Shown piece after piece: positions 63,966 through 64,000 of a stretch of DNA of 64,000 nucleotides; within the stretch, counting starts at the first letter, position 1; each line of letters begins with the position of its first letter. A program made the position numbers and the translations under genes. The notes under the pieces are model-generated. The model saw only the letters and a list, made by a program, of their open reading frames with translations, was not told the origin of the DNA and did no database searches. Source of the stretch: Lineus longissimus (lineage: Eukaryota; Nemertea; Pilidiophora; Heteronemertea; Lineidae); contig NC_088308.1 in the NCBI RefSeq assembly GCF_910592395.1, positions 21,837,501-21,901,500 of the forward strand, written 5' to 3'.

Positions 63966-64000
63966 CTGAGGGAGAGTAGGTCCTGGACGGAGGAGGGCAG
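63966..64000 (-). other. 5' exon fragment at window edge, probably 5'UTR
   Basis: The last 35 bases, read on the minus strand, end TCCCTCAG|GTATGG, a good donor. They can be read LPSSVQDLLSL plus two bases, which joins in frame to an open alternative frame of the next exon. The Kozak ATG at 63745 instead suggests this is untranslated leader. It continues outside the window. Confidence 0.35.

Overview
This is a window of animal nuclear DNA. It is AT-rich, has long introns and no bacterial gene layout, and shows short exons bounded by GT..AG sites, dispersed foldback repeats, minisatellites and the ACATGT-type simple sequence often seen in marine invertebrates. The one gene recognised with certainty is a Pax2/5/8 (Pax-B class) transcription factor on the minus strand. 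The sequence 'INR-IVRNKAAEK' after the paired domain, the octapeptide FSVSGILG and the moderate intron sizes suggest a non-vertebrate bilaterian, perhaps a lophotrochozoan or an invertebrate deuterostome. I cannot name the species.

Layout, read in minus-strand transcription order. At the right end (64000 to about 54600) is the 5' part of an unrecognised gene. It has a 5'UTR exon, an exon with a strong-Kozak ATG at 63745, and four short exons (57.2, 56.4, 56.1 and 55.7 kb) that all start and end in phase 1. Two of these carry tyrosine motifs (VRYTEL, APYHEL) of the ITIM/YxxL type. From about 54 to 33 kb I find no confident gene: there are foldback elements, CpG-richer islands and a few ambiguous open frames. 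At 32.3-32.1 kb is an exon whose splice phase and last base fit the Pax paired-box exon exactly, so it is a likely distal first exon (1A). A 37-bp minisatellite lies at 19.3-18.6 kb. At 17.0 kb is the proximal Pax first exon (1B), with a perfect Kozak start and a CpG-rich upstream block. The common paired-box exon 2 is at 13.2-13.0 kb. Two tandem alternative copies of exon 3 follow at 9.5-9.1 kb, then exon 4 with the octapeptide at 3.8-3.6 kb. The C-terminal Pax exons are not recognised and probably lie beyond coordinate 1.

The most striking feature is the exon 3 pair. Exons 3a and 3b are each 198 bp with identical phases. They encode alternative versions of the C-terminal part of the paired domain (57 of 66 residues identical) and are separated by only 38 nt. 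That spacer looks too short to be spliced, so the pair should be mutually exclusive. Together with two possible first exons, the locus could make four forms of the N-terminal, DNA-binding half of the protein. The second point of interest is the phase-1 exon series of the right-hand gene, a modular tyrosine-motif region of unknown identity. No rRNA, convincing tRNA, CRISPR array or long transposon ORF was seen.
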